A stretch of DNA of 64,000 nt, from NCBI GenBank assembly GCA_020091685.1, contig CM034592.1, forward strand, positions 39,028,705 to 39,092,704. Reading direction: 5' to 3'. A program made the translations under genes and the position numbers. Origin of the DNA: Lutjanus erythropterus. Lineage: Eukaryota > Chordata > Actinopteri > Lutjaniformes > Lutjanidae. Below, piece after piece: positions 12,146-25,101 of this stretch. The stretch's first letter is position 1. The number at the start of each line of letters is the position of its first letter. The notes under the pieces were generated by a model. It saw nothing but the letters and a program-made list of their open reading frames with translations, was not told the origin of the DNA and did no database searches.

Positions 12146-12354
12146 GAGCGATGCTAACTTTTGGGTTAACCTACAAAAATGTGTCATCTCTGCAGCGCTA
12201 GAAAGGGCAAAGATGAATGACATCTCATAATACCAGCACAGTTGGCAGTATTTTGATCTAGAAATTAAAAATAAGGTTGTATGTAGGCTGCTGGTGCCAC
12301 CAGTATATAATATATATAAATATATAACACGGTTAACCCGCAGACGCTGTGATG

Positions 12355-13545
12355 CTGCTTGATCCGACTATTATTTTCACAACGCATTAGTCGTTTTGTC
12401 TATAAAAGGTCAGAAAATAGATGAAAAATGTTGGTCACTGTTTCCCAAAGCCCAAGATGATGTCCTCAAATGCCCTGCTTTGCCCACAACCCAAAGATAT
12501 TCAGTTCAGTCATAAAGTAGTGAAGAAACCAGAAAATATTCAACAAATAACAGACTTATGCCACAATGCTAATATCACAACCTGCAGGTGTTAAATTTTA
12601 GATTTCTTACTACCGCGAATGCCAAGATCAAAGGACAAACACTAAAAACAATGTTTGATGTTTGAATTATTACTGGAGGCAACATTAGGGGTTTGGCCTA
12701 GATTTACCTTTCTCTACACAATTCTTAATTTCATTTAATTAGATCTGCTTTTGTGCCTTGTTTTATGTTTGAGTCAACTTTATTTCTAGTTATTTTGGAA
12801 ACCACGCTGTCCACTCACAAGGGTCCAGACGATTGAAGGCTTGAACCAAGTCAGATTCTTTACTGTCAATAAAAAGGAACCAATATCTTACTAAAAGGGA
12901 AAAAGACATCTATATTCCTCGGACATATAGCAGCTTTGTCAGCCTGAAAGTGAGTGATGGAGGTTTTGCCCACAACCCCAAAATACTCAGTTTACTCTCC
13001 TTAAGCAGTAAAGACATCTTTGTGTCACATATTTAAGAAGCTGGAATCAGAAATTTGACTTCTTTTCTTAATAAATTACTTAAACCTATTATTTGATCAT
13101 CAAAATGTAATAATCGATTAATTGTTGCAGCTTTTTAACAAACAGACTTGTGCCAGAATGCAAATATCATAAAATTTTAAATTGCTTTCTACTATGAATG
13201 CCAAGATCAAAAGACAAACACTAAAAACAATGTTTGATGTTTCAGATTTTTGAGGCAAACATTAGGGCTTTGGCTTTGATTTAGCTTTGTCTATACAATT
13301 CTTAATTCCATATCATTAGATGTGTTCTAGTTTTGAAGTTACCTTTAGTTCTAGTTATTTTAGTAACCATGCTGTCTACTCACAGACAGACAGAGTCCAG
13401 AAAATTGACGTTATGAACCAAGGCAGTTGTCCAGCTTTTTAATATCAATAAAAAGGAGCCAATATCTTACTAAAAGGGAAAAGAAATCTATATTCCTCGG
13501 ACATATATCAGATGTGTTTGCCTGAAACGGAGTGATGGAAGTTGA
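12355..13545 (+). repeat. tandem duplication built on a small transposon fragment
   Basis: A unit U of about 410-425 bp occurs at 12542-12966 and again at 13137-13545. Shared landmarks are CAGACTT-TGCCA-AATGC, AATGCCAAGATCAAA, CAATGTTTGATGTTT, TCTAGTTATTTT, AATATCTTACTAAAAGGGAA and CTATATTCCTCGGACATAT. Each U is preceded by a piece of the small inverted-repeat element also seen at 24790-25101 (GTTTCCCAAAGCCCAAG, GCCCACAACCC, AAGAAGCTGGAATC, AATTGTTGCAGCT). The first element piece lacks about 110 bp of the 3' part present in the second. The offset is 595 bp in U and 486 bp upstream of the deletion. This is an ancient tandem duplication of element plus flank, followed by a deletion. Confidence 0.8.
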
Positions 13546-14371
13546 CATTTACAGCGTAGAGCCCGTGGCTAATGCATCAAACCCCCTGTGGTGAAAGCTG
13601 CTCTTCTAACCAGCGGTGCATCTGGTAGGAAATGATTATTATTTCGGTGTATGACCGCTAAGGGTGGGCCATGTGACAGACAGAACAGCTAATTGTGTGT
13701 TGTTGGGGGTGGGTGCGGGTGAGCTGAGAAGGGGGAGGAGGGAGTGAAGTGAGGGTCAGCGATGAGCGCCGCACGTCTTTAACTGTCGTCCTCCACGGCG
13801 GCAAGCATCAATCACAGGTAATTTATAGCCTCCCCTGGCCAGGACCCTCCCCCTTTTCTCTCTCGTTGTGTGTGTTTGTAAACACTAAACAAAAAAACAG
13901 GATACTGGCAAGATCACTGCTCTCCCCATCTGCACTGCAAGGCTACTCCTCCACTCCCCCTGTGTCTGTCTCCATCTATTCAAATTCACTCCACAGATGC
14001 ACGGCTCGTCCTCTCTATCAATCCCTCAGTCCCACTTTCCCATATTTCACTCCGTTTTATGCTGCTCTTTTTCCTCAGTTTTTTTTCCTCTCCCTCTCCT
14101 TCTGCCAGCCCTCCGTCAAGTGCAGCGAAATGTTTTTTGATAGGTAATTAAGTGGCAGCCATAATAGGTGCCCATATGGAAGCCCTGTGGTTAAGAGAGA
14201 CGGAGTGGCGTTGGACCAGAGGGACCGGAGGACTATAACGGACGGTGCTGGTTGTTCGATGGTGGTTGGATTTTATCAGTCACCTGAGACAGGCAAGCAT
14301 CGTGGGCCAATCTTCCCGGGCCTAGATTGCTTTGTATGTTAGCTCTCTCCAGAGTCGGCCCGAGCAATACT

Positions 14372-16105
14372 AGTGGGATGTATCCACTCCATCAGCAGTC
14401 CCATCACAGCTTCATAAGGTATTCAAAGGCAGGAATGTGCACTGGGATCATTCAGATAAAGAGCTGATGTGTAAATGGAGAGGCATCTTCTTAATGAGAT
14501 ATAAACCATTTAAAAAATTTGATGCCTATTTTGAAAAAGGACTGCTGGTACAGTAGTGGGATCTATCCACTATATGAGAACAATCCCATCACAGCTTTAT
14601 AAGGTATAAAGTAGGACTGAGCAATTGAACTTGATAATATCTTGTTATTTTTAGGCTATTCCGCAATATACACGCTCAGTTCCAAAAGGGTGCGAAAGCG
14701 GGTTAGGTGAAAGTGAATGTAGTTCAGCGGGCGTGGTGATTATTGAATACTCTCTCCGCTTCACACATCACTGGTCTGACAGCTCTGAAACAACTGTGCC
14801 GATCACATAACGAGAGTCAAGCGTACTGAAAGCTTTTCTTCAGGAAATGTCTGAACGGTTAAAATTGTCACGACATGAACACACATCACCACAAATTTGC
14901 TCCAAACCACAGGTTGCTTTTCAAAAAGTAGGCACTATAATAACAACAGAAATAAAAATTGAAAAAATTGATTTGGTGATTACGTCAGACTGACACTATT
15001 TGAGCAGCAATTCTAATTTATTTCACCTTGTACATGGGCACACAGTTTCGTAATTTATGTACAACAGCGTTTGCACTGCAGTGTGCTTTAATGACAAAAC
15101 ATGAGCTACCTTTACTTAAAATAAAACTCAGAAAAACAGTCATGATGAACCTGGGTAATCAGACATCTCCTCCCAAAGCAGAATATAAAGTTATAACTGA
15201 CGGGTCTGACGGGTGCACAGGTCTGTAGGGTTATACTGTGGCAGCCTATTCTTCTTTTAAGGTGATTTAATGAAGATAAACACAGTGAACAGCTGTGTGT
15301 TAACAGCAGTGCGCTTTGGCGCCCCACTTCTCAGAGGCTGGAGATTTTTCAACATATCATTGGTGTCATTCTGACCCATAAAGCAAAATGCTGCTCAAAA
15401 GAAATGGCACGCTGTATTCACTTACTGCTGTTTAAAGCTTATTCCAGCCGTGTTCCAGCAAAATCTGTTCATCAGGGACTGTAGATACTAGTGCACCCCA
15501 AATAATGTCAGATGCACCCCCAGTCATTTTGCCCTGGAACTGGACATGGCAATATATGATATACACATTTTCTCTAAAATAACATAACATAACATCAATT
15601 TTCAAATAATACAAACATATGATGACCTTACAGTCAGGCTGGACCAAAAATAAATATCATATATTCTTTTTACAACATACTTCAATATCAATATTTATCG
15701 ATATTGTGACATTGTAGGGAAGATTATTGGTAAAATACGATTTTTGATAAATAATTCTCAGTGATGTGGATATAATGACTGACCAGGTAAAGGCAAATAA
15801 TAGAAAACCCTGAACAGTCTGGTAAGTTCAGAAAATTACATGACTTCACTGTAATGCAGCCTTTAAAACCGGAGAAGACAACACTTATGCCGTATCCTGG
15901 TATAATGAAAATATATAGCCTCATTTCATAATATTCTATTGATTTAATATTGATATATTGTCCAGCCCTCTACTCAAAGGCAGGGATGTGCGCTGGGATC
16001 ATTCAGATAAAGAATTGATGTGTAAATGAGGAGGCTTGGCCCTTAATGAGATATAAACCATTAGGAAAATTTGACGCCTACTTTTGTAAAATGACTGCTG
16101 GTGTA
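14372..16105 (+). repeat. ~182-bp tandem duplication, second copy split by an insertion
   Basis: Copy A spans 14372-14553. It begins AGTGGGATGTATCCACT, passes CCCATCACAGCTTCATAAGG and GATCATTCAGATAAAGA, and ends GGACTGCTGGTA. The second copy begins at once (14554) but is interrupted at 14611. It resumes at about 15971 with TACTCAAAGGCAGGGATGTG and continues to about 16105, ending GACTGCTGGTGTA. Reading A without the interruption gives the pre-insertion sequence directly. Confidence 0.85.
14612..15970. mobile_element. ~1.36 kb inserted element with short inverted ends (hAT-like guess)
   Basis: The insertion is defined by its empty site in the adjacent duplicate copy, which reads AAGGTATTCAAAGGCAG. 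The left end is AGGACTGAGCAATT; the right end reads ATTGTCCAGCCCT, whose complement AGGGCTGGACAAT mirrors the left end. Flanking TATAAAG and TACTCAAAG look like a decayed 8-9 bp target duplication of TATTCAAAG, the length made by hAT transposases. Internal frames are short (up to 71 codons) and I see no transposase motif, so the copy is non-autonomous or dead. The superfamily is an inference from ends and duplication length only. Confidence 0.6.
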
Positions 16106-16720
16106 AGGAGAGAAAATCTCCTTTTGGAATATTTTTCAAGTAATTAGTTATTTGCTAATGACATCCTATTATGCTTCAAAATGTTAAACAGCACTTTCTG
16201 TATAGGACAATTATTTAAATCCACACAATCATGCAATAATTAGCATGAGACTTATTTTCAATTTGGAATGAAAAACATTTTATATGAGAACGTCTCACAG
16301 GGCTGGAAGTACACAAGGATGCCGAGGCGAGGATAGATTTTGTTCCCATTAAAGTGCAGACAGTGACTTTGATCAATACAGTAAACCACTGGTCCACTTA
16401 TTGAACTTCTTTAAACAGCCGATGGAAAGAGGCCGGGCGAGCATAACAACAAAGGCTGTGAGATCATTTCCACCTGTGAACGTGCAAATTATATCGACAG
16501 GCACAAAGGACATGCAGGTCTTCAGCGATGACCATATCAGTGGTGATCCAAATGCTAATAAGGTATCAGTGAGGCACCATTAAAAAAATCAATGAGATCC
16601 AAGCTTTCTCGAAGTCGATTGTCAGTCTCGTTTATAGCAGTGTCTGCGTGTGTGTGTGTCTGCAGAGCTGTAGGTATGAAGTTGAGAGGCTGGAGCAATT
16701 CCCAGGTGTGGAAGCGGGAT

Positions 16721-16743
16721 GAGAGAGAGAGAGAGAGAGAGAG
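16721..16743 (+). repeat. (GA)n microsatellite
   Basis: A pure run of about eleven GA units. Confidence 0.95.
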
Positions 16744-18214
16744 GAAGGTGAGCCCGAAAGCCGGCTGAGGGAGGTTTGATGGGAGGACTTCGGGGAGCGT
16801 GGGGAGGAAGAGGGAGGAAACGGGCAGGTGAGCTAATTAATGCGAGATTTGTCGATGTGATGAGAGGGCGGCCTCCCAGCTGCTGGTTACCAATGACCCA
16901 ATGGTCGACAGAGTGTCCGCCCCACCCATTACCCCAAGAGGGCGCCAGCCCATATGCTGGTTCCAGGTGGCAATGGTTAGCAGAGCGGCATCCGTTGCTT
17001 TTCCGGAAGATAAATGTAAAATGTGTGTAATTACAGCCACTCCTGCAGGATAGAATGGATGGGCCCATTTATCGTGACTGTCTCGTATCTACTGTGAGTA
17101 TTTTTTGCCTAGTTACTCTCTGCTGCAGCTCTTGGCTCTGTGTGTCAACAAATGTGAGTAGTGGTGGTTATTGGTAGTGGTCTAATATGACAGGGTAGGG
17201 TTTTAATGATTCATGCTCATGGCTGTCAGACTGTCTGAGTGGTGTCCCCTTGGTAAGGATGACTTCCTCAAATCCAATTAATGTTGTTTTACTTCCCAAG
17301 GCTACTCAGGTGCACTGTTTTTCCTTACAGCAATATTCCTCTGTAAGCACTGCGAAATCAGCTTTAAGATATATGGGGGATTTACCACACATCCGATTTG
17401 TGACAACTGCTATCCAAAAGGGGTCCAAGCATCGTGTCCACCAGGGTCCTATAATGTTATCAATGACAAGACACTGTGCAGCCAGGATTGCATTGTTTGG
17501 CCTCCGCCATGCTTATGTAATGGATTCTCTTTATTGGAAAGAACGCTCTATAGTCACTTATGAAAAAAATGCATTAAGTGAAACTCCTGAGTACACATTT
17601 CTGGTCTGTTCAAAAGAAAAAAATGAGTTTGCAAATACTATATATTGCACTGTATAGCCTGCTAAAAATCAAATAACCAATATTATCTCCATAAACGGCG
17701 TACGCACAGAGAACTGGGTGATGTATATTAGACCCACAGAAAGAAAATATGGCTGTATTTTTTTTTCTAATTCCATAGTCACAGTGCCTTCCCCCAATTC
17801 CACATACCAACAATCTTTTACACGCACTAACAAGCACTAATAGAAAACTTCCACTGTTTATTAACTGGTAATTGACTGGCGCTGGCGCTCCTTCCCCACT
17901 GCAACCCCTCTGCCTAAGGCTACAGGCAGGACGGCCACAGAGTGAATTGCCAGTCAACCTGAAATTACTTACATCCAGTGCACTGCTACAGGTAATGCAC
18001 ACCAAACAAGGTACTAACATGAGAGATTTTGCAAAGTTGCTGCACAGGTTATCAAGAAGGCAAGCTCTGATGGAGAGTGGTGTTCCTTCATTGTTAAAAT
18101 CTAGAAGCATCCTGAGTTTGATAACCATGTTTGATCTTGATTTGACCTTTTATGGCAACATAGGTATGTCTGCTATATGGAGCATGCTCAGTCATAGAGC
18201 GTATATTAAAATAG

Positions 18215-18430
18215 TGGACGGAGCTAACGGGTCTGACACAGATCTAATGGCTAAGAGGGGTTTCAAAAAGAAGTCAGATTGTACGTACGACTACGGCAAC
18301 ATGACCCTGCTACTTACTGAAATGATAACATTAATGTACAGTTTCCTGATGAGTTTATGGTCTCAATTGTTAGTTTCAAGTCTTCTTCAATCCAGCATGA
18401 TGTTCATTTAATAAATAACTGTCCCATTTA
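18215..18430 (+). mobile_element. partial copy of the 9300-9660 repeat
   Basis: The segment contains AAAAAGAAGTC, then TAGTTTCAAGTCTTCTTCAA, CAGCATGATGTTCATTT and GTCCCATTTA in the same order as 9390-9560. It has lost the first part and some internal sequence. Confidence 0.6.
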
Positions 18431-18660
18431 AGGTATTTTCACATTAAGAAGGATTGCTTTGTGAACTTGACCTTACATGAGACACCCCTTTAAAGTGGAC
18501 CCGAGCACGGTTCTTTGATCCGTGCCTGGGTCCTGTTGAACGGTACACCCACATGGTACAGCACAGAATGCTCAGTACTATATTTACGAACTGGACTTGG
18601 GGATCAAGTGCACTCTGGTCCGGGCACAGGTCTCTGGTGTGAAAAGTCCTCTTAAGAGTC
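18425..18660 (+). mobile_element. possible small inverted-repeat element
   Basis: The left part has TTTTCACATTAAGAAGGA and CCCGAGCACGG; the right part has CTGGTCCGGGCACAGG and GGTGTGAAAAGTCCTCTTAAG. The outer phrases are roughly inverted (CACATTAAG against CTTAAG, TTCACA against TGTGAA), as in a common teleost element class whose ends read as 'TTTCACA'. It is diverged and non-coding. Confidence 0.4.
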
Positions 18661-21600
18661 GCTCGCTGCTGTGTGGGCTCCTGTACTTTGTCCAGCCTTG
18701 AGCTGGGTTATGTCCCGGACAAGCCACCAATCTGTCACAACCCGTGTACTATTCAGCTATAACATGAGAACGACTGTAACCAGACGGCTGACATTTTTGC
18801 GTGCGGTTTCCATCTGAGCCTCCTGAAACTCAGATCAAACTGTCAAAGTAAACAGTGTCGATCAAAGATTCTGTTTTTGCTTTGCCTGTTTTCAGAAACA
18901 TATTTTAGTGTTCTGTTTAGCTGTAATACGAGAAACTTTGTGAGCAGGCAGGCCATCATTTTTCCGGCTTGATGGACAAGCCGTGACCAAGCAGCATGTC
19001 ACCAACCAGTTCCTTGCTCTTGTCGTTTATGCACGTGCACTGGTGTCAAAAACCAAGATGACACCCCGATGATGCCAAACTCGAGGCTTCAAAAGTAGCA
19101 GTCCACAAACCAGTGGGTGTCATCATGGCGGGTTCACATGTGTGCAACATCTCAGCAGAATAATTCCTTAGAATTTGCTCTGTAGTTTGTCCTGGTTTAG
19201 CAACTGATTTCTGACACTATACCATAAAATATATGCCTACACTATAATTCCCTTCAAACTGCTAATTATCTAGATCCACAATGCATTTGCACAATACTGA
19301 ACATAGAGGGAAGAAAGCAGAACTCTTCCTTCTTTTCTTCTTTGATTGCTTGCAGATTTTTGCACGACTTACAGATTCTATCTGAATAGGTAATTTACAT
19401 TATACTTGCATAAAGCTATAAAGAAATGGAAAATGTCAAGAAAAAACAGTGCAACTGGACCACAAAACCACAAAAGATCTGTGTTAAAACTAAAGAACAG
19501 ATGGTGAGATCTGAAAGGAAAAAAAAGAAGATGACATTTAGCGACTGCTCAATTAGGATGTCTGACCAGTGGGACTGAGAAGGAGGAGAACCACAGGAGA
19601 CACAAGGTTTTATCTGCATAGGGTGAAAGCATAAAACAATTTTCTCAAAGTCAAATTGCCAGGATTACAGGGTCAATACACCTGACTCTCAACAAAAGGT
19701 AAGTGGCCTAAAAGAGACCTTAATTGCACACTAAACTATGCTTCAATGATACACCTAGAAACTGTTCCTGACCTGAGGCTTGCAAATTTGAGGGTTGCAA
19801 ATTTTAAGGCTTCACAAGACAAAAAAGGTTGGGAACCACTGCACTGCACTAAGTAATAAATTAGACTTTCACACACTTGCATCATCATTATTTTGCACTA
19901 TGACAGACAGGTGTAGCGTACTTAAAGGTAATTTCTGACATCTATCAAAGACAGAGCATTCAATTAAGATATTTTTAGCAAAAGGTGGTGAAGTACTTTT
20001 GTTTTGAGAGCACAACACAATTTATACGTTCTGCACTTGGGGCAATTAGGCCACTCAAATAAATGGTTCACATTTTGGTAGGAAATGGAGAGTGATGTAG
20101 GACACAATGATAAGCTGGCTTTCTATTTTTCTTTAGGATTTATCCATGTCACACAAATATATACTGACAGACACTTAACAAGCTAGTTCTGACCAAAATT
20201 TGTTTTTCAAAACTGCAGTAACAGCATTTTTCTTAGCTAAAAGGGCAAAGGAAAACAAATCCTGATCAGAAGTCAAAAGGATTTAATAGATTTCAGCTTG
20301 CAGAATGATTTTTCAAATAACACTGCCTTCAAGACGGATACGCTCAGTTGCTGCTTCTAGCTCAAACTAAAAGCAATGCAGTCTACTACAACATTTCTGA
20401 AATAACACCAACTGTACCTTCACGCAGATTCTTTTTTAAAGTTGTTTCTGAGAGGTGTCGATTCAACAGAGTAGTTACTTTGTGGTCCTGTTGAACTGTT
20501 TCGTGTCACAATGACAGAAAGCTGCTGGGATTAACACGTGGTAACTAAACCAAAATGGCTGTGACGCGACATCTGCCTTTACACTCTCTGGTTACTATGG
20601 CTGTTGCTATGGTTACCCACAAACGCATCAAAGGGGGCAAGTCAACATTACCCCGTGCACAACGTGAGAACAGCTGCCCAACGCGTGCGCTCCTCTCCTG
20701 ATCCATGTCTCTCACGCAGCTTTTGAAAATGTTTTACAAATAACTGAGCCAACGACTGTACTCATGAATCTGTTGTGGTTATTAGTGTAGTCACTAATGA
20801 ACCGTTCATACCACATTAAACAAGTAATAATACTAATAATCTGTGATATGTGCTGCCTGCACAGTTTGAAGTCTCACCACATTTCAACCCTCTTTGCTCA
20901 ACACACTGTATAGCCTACAATTACTGTGTGATACATTTACTACAGTTAAATGAGGTTTGCTTGGAGTATCATGCTACAGAGAACATTATTTTCTTCATAT
21001 TTAAGAATTTATCAATCCCAAGTTACAAAACAAAGTTAAAAAAAATAATCTTACCCCTGCATTGAGAAAATTTGTTATACTGCATAGTAAACAAAAAAGA
21101 CTTTACAAGAGTATGTTTTATTTTAAGAAACAAGAAGAAAACGACGATCAGTTTTTAAGTAAGTGCCTCTACTTTGCAGTGTGTGCAATTTCAGTACATT
21201 TTATCTAACCAGCCAAGCAGTGTTTAGAGAAAAATCCTTAGAGCATCAGAGAACTTTTACAATTTTTTTAAATCCAACTTCCAGTCTCTCTGTTACAAAT
21301 CTGCTTTCAGTTTAGATAGACATGACTAATCGACATGGCATGCTATTGGAGGAAATTTTATTTTATCAAAAGCATGAACACACACAATGAACTGAACGAC
21401 TATGTACCGAGCTAATGGAATTTATTTCCTGGCCACATGACACGAGAGAATAAGTAAAATGTGATTTAAAATGGTACTAAAACAGTATCCTTTGATTGGA
21501 GACCTTGAACAGAGGCAGAAATTTGTGTTTGTTTAACTTCTAGTCACTGGTAGAATAAACCGGTAGAGTTTGGAATAAATACAAACGTGAATCATTCATT

Positions 21601-21782
21601 TTATCTTCTTGTTTCTGCAAATTTATGAGGGTTCGTGTGTTCGTGTGGCTGTGGAGGGTCTGTTTGCGAGTACGAATACAGTACACTTATTGTCAGGAAA
21701 GTGGTGGGTGCTGTCTATTAATTAAGTCATTGAATATAATCTATTTGGACTTTGCATTGTCAGGAGCGTTTCTTGTCTATGA

Positions 21783-21816
21783 GTGTGTGTGTGTGCGTGT
21801 GTGTGTGTGTGTGTGT
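21783..21816 (+). repeat. (GT)n microsatellite
   Basis: A GT run with one GC interruption. Confidence 0.95.
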
Positions 21817-22875
21817 TCTAGCCTTTGTCCTGTGTATGCATCCTGATAAGCTAAACTAAACTGATTTATTCAGCCAATTTTAATTTAGTTATGACACTAA
21901 TTATTCAGAAATTAAAAGAACGCAAACAAAAACAAACTTTTCTTCACTACTTCCCTTAACTATGATGTCCCTATGTCCTTTAGTTCATATAGAGTCCACT
22001 ACGGTGTTACTATTATTTTGTCCATCCTATTTACATCAGTGAGGATAAGCTAAATAACAGAAACACCTGCCTGTATAATGCAATGCAGCACATCCTCAAA
22101 TATGATCCTGCAGCTGGCAGCTGGGTGTATGTGCACTGTATATTATGCTACGTAAGCCGTTATACACACATTGTTTGTGGACACTCTCATGACACAACCA
22201 TACGGGGACGGCAAAATGTTGTTTGCTCATTATCTGTTTTCCAATACATCATACTCTCTAATGAAGCTAATACAAAAGGACAACAGGATCAAAGTTGAAA
22301 CTTGCTGTTCATGTTATGATTTCATGAGCTGGATGTCACCCTGTGATTTAAATTCCACCAGCATCTACACGCAGAGATCAAAGGGCCAACCACCTGCTGT
22401 GCTTGCAGGCCCGCGTTACGTTCAGAATATTCAAAGTCATTTGAAGACAATAAGATTAAACCATCTGCACGAGAGGGCTGAGTAGACTGTCTGATTTTTA
22501 ACTCTTGATAGGCCTGTATCAGGTCCTTTAGAGGTGTTTAGGACTTGCGGCAAAACCATATGGCTATCAGCTTATTATTAAAACCGGCTCAGGACATTTC
22601 CCTCAATTTAATAACCACTGTCTGTACAGTAACGATTCCCTGTCTCCCCTGGCTATGCCACAGATCATATCAGCAATAAGTGGAATGAAGTTGGAGAGTG
22701 GTTTTGCATATCACTGCTCAGAGCCACAGCCTGACATTGGTAGGACATCACAAACTCATATTCATGACTCGACTGAGATTTTCTTCCTCGTGTCCTTCAC
22801 CGCTCCTAGCTGAACGATTGCAACACGCCCAACAAATGTGATGCAAATTCGCTGTGTCGCTATGCCCCCTCTTCT

Positions 22876-22877
<2 letters not shown>

Positions 22878-22921
<44 letters not shown>

Positions 22922-22955
22922 TCCACACACCCACACACCCACACACCCACACCGC
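22878..22955 (+). repeat. (AC)n microsatellite with CCACACA minisatellite tail
   Basis: A pure AC run at 22878-22919 is followed by four imperfect CCACACA units to about 22953. Confidence 0.95.
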
Positions 22956-24789
22956 TGACTCCTGCGGCCATGGCAGTTCCAACTCTGGATGAAAGCAGCG
23001 TACTGCCCCTGCATTAATGGGTTCAAAAGAGGACTACGGGCCAAAACTTCTCTGTGTAGTCAATCACTTCCTCCATCTTCCCTTCCCTTTTTGCCAGAGA
23101 CAGGAGACATCCGCACAGGGCCCAGACAAGCTTCGGAAGAGCTGTCTTCACCCTCCTCAAAGACAGAAACTGACACAACTGTTTGTCAACATGGGGTCCT
23201 GGATGAAACCCTGGGCACAAGAGTGGACAAGGCTTTCTATAATCCTTAATATCAGATGGCAGGAAACGCAGAACAAAGGCAGCTCTGGTGCCAGCTCTGT
23301 CCTAGCCACGTGGTGGTTGCAGCTCGCTTTTGCCAAGGAGGCTCTGCACATCAAGGAGCACCTCCCAAATTTGAATCTGCCCCTTGCAATTCTTGGATCC
23401 TAATTCTCTGGTGGCCTGCTTGGCATAACATAAGACAAAAAAAAAAGAATCACGACTGTTTCACAAATACTAATCTGGGTGTTCAACCACCACACTTTAG
23501 GCCCTTTGTTTCTAGCCTGTATTTGTTGCCTAATATCAGACTCAATTGTCAACTCGTTACACTCCATTTCAATGTTCAGTCTGACACAGCCTCCACTCTA
23601 ACCGATTTCCCTGGCGGAGGAGGAGGGGGGAATTCAATTTTCCCTAACCAATCACCAGAGACCAACGTATTCACCTGAATCTAACTTCATTTTAAGTCGG
23701 CACTGGTGCGTTGCCGTGCCGTGTGCTGTAAAGGGCGGTTACGTTACTTTAGTCAACCATAAAGTGTGCAGATGAGCTGTGTGTTGTGTTTGCTGCCTTA
23801 GAAAAGAAATAAGAAATCTTTCTAATGTTTCTGTCTTTGTCAATTTGTGATTTTTGCTTTTTTAACACTAGACTATAGGAATAAGTTGAATCATACACTG
23901 CTACAGACTATAGTGTAATTCATGTTCCCAAAAACAGTGCGAGAACACATGTCGGTCAGTCTTTGAGGTTTATTTCAGCAGCATCAATGCTATATTCCAT
24001 ATTAAATAAGTAAAGAAAATACTTTGTGTTAAGTTAACTTTAGCTGTACCTGCTCATGAAACTGGTACCATAAGAAAACAAATAAGATGTTCGCCAAAAT
24101 AGAGCTCTTGAAAAGTGCACACAACACAATGTGTGCATTTAAATAAACTTTCATTCACATATGAAATTGAACTTTGAAACTTTTTTTGAGTATTGACCCT
24201 TTGAGGTTGTTGTAGCTGGTCAGCGTGGAGTGTTGAAGTCACAATAATAAACTGAGTTTATTGTGAGTGAAGTAAGCAGCTATCAGCTTGTTTCAACAGA
24301 TCAGATGAAATATATGGATCAAAGTATGAGCACGCACAAACTTAAATGAATCTGTTTGTTAAGATAATCACAATGCAAACTGTGTTAGCATCAAGCTAAC
24401 AGACTGTTATTTATGTATATAAAAACTGATTCAGGAATCATCAAAAAAAGAATCAAGACACTTGGCAGGATCCATTTTTTCTCACACCCCGACTAGTTAG
24501 CAGCTACAAAACAGACTAAATCTAGAGGTCACCCAAATACGGTTTGAAGCTGCAACGCTGGATGTTGCAGGTAAAGTAACAAAGAAGATCAGATGATTGA
24601 TCACGTTTCGTTTTGGTCACGGGCCACCATGAGGTTTCTTCTTACCTGCTAATTAGCTAGCTCTGCTGCTAAACACATTACATTAAGAGATACTTTTTAT
24701 GTATGTTCTGTTGCAGCAAACAGCACGTAGCCTTTGAGCAACTATTATACTGCAATCTGAGCTTATCTACACACTTTTCTTCTTCAGTC

Positions 24790-25101
24790 TAGGGCTGCAA
24801 CTAATGATTATTTTCACTGTTGATTATTTTATTGATTATTTGAGCAGCTGTTTGGTCTGTAAAAATGGATGAAAAATGTTGATCACTGTTTCCCAAAGCC
24901 CAAGGTGACGTCTTCAAATATCTTGTTTTGCCCACAAACCAAAAACATGTATTTTGTTTACTGTAATAGAGTGTAAAGACACTAGAAAATATTCACATTT
25001 AAGAAGCTGCAATCCGATCATTTGGACGTTTTTCTCAAGAAATTACTAAAACTGATTATCAAAATAGTTGACAATTAATAATCAATTAATTGTTGCGGCT
25101 G
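24790..25101 (+). mobile_element. small non-autonomous element, AGGGCTGCAACTAA family
   Basis: The left end is AGGGCTGCAACTAATGATTA and the right end TTAATTGTTGCGGCTGT, whose complement ACAGCCGCAAC mirrors the left. The interior holds GATCACTGTTTCCCAAAGCC, TTGCCCACAAACCAAA, TAGAAAATATTCACATTTAA and GAAGCTGCAATC. I recognise this as one of the most frequent small inverted-repeat elements in spiny-rayed fish genomes. Pieces of the same family occur at 12355-12541, 12967-13136 and 32943-33175. It has no coding capacity. Confidence 0.8.

Noticed and set aside
13749-14147. 132-codon plus-strand frame
   Set aside because: It comes from pyrimidine-rich DNA (runs of S, P, F, L) and has no recognisable domain.
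16622-17068. 148-codon minus-strand frame
   Set aside because: It is proline/serine/leucine-rich, runs through the (GA)n tract as SLSLSLS, and has no family similarity that I recognise.
17610-18411. Overlapping frames of 172 codons (minus) and 179 codons (plus), the longest in the window
   Set aside because: They overlap on opposite strands, have no recognisable domain, and the plus frame ends inside the repeat at 18215-18430. No splice or promoter context supports either.
23017-23403. 128-codon plus-strand frame in slightly GC-richer DNA
   Set aside because: No motif, several competing frames on both strands, and no splice logic.
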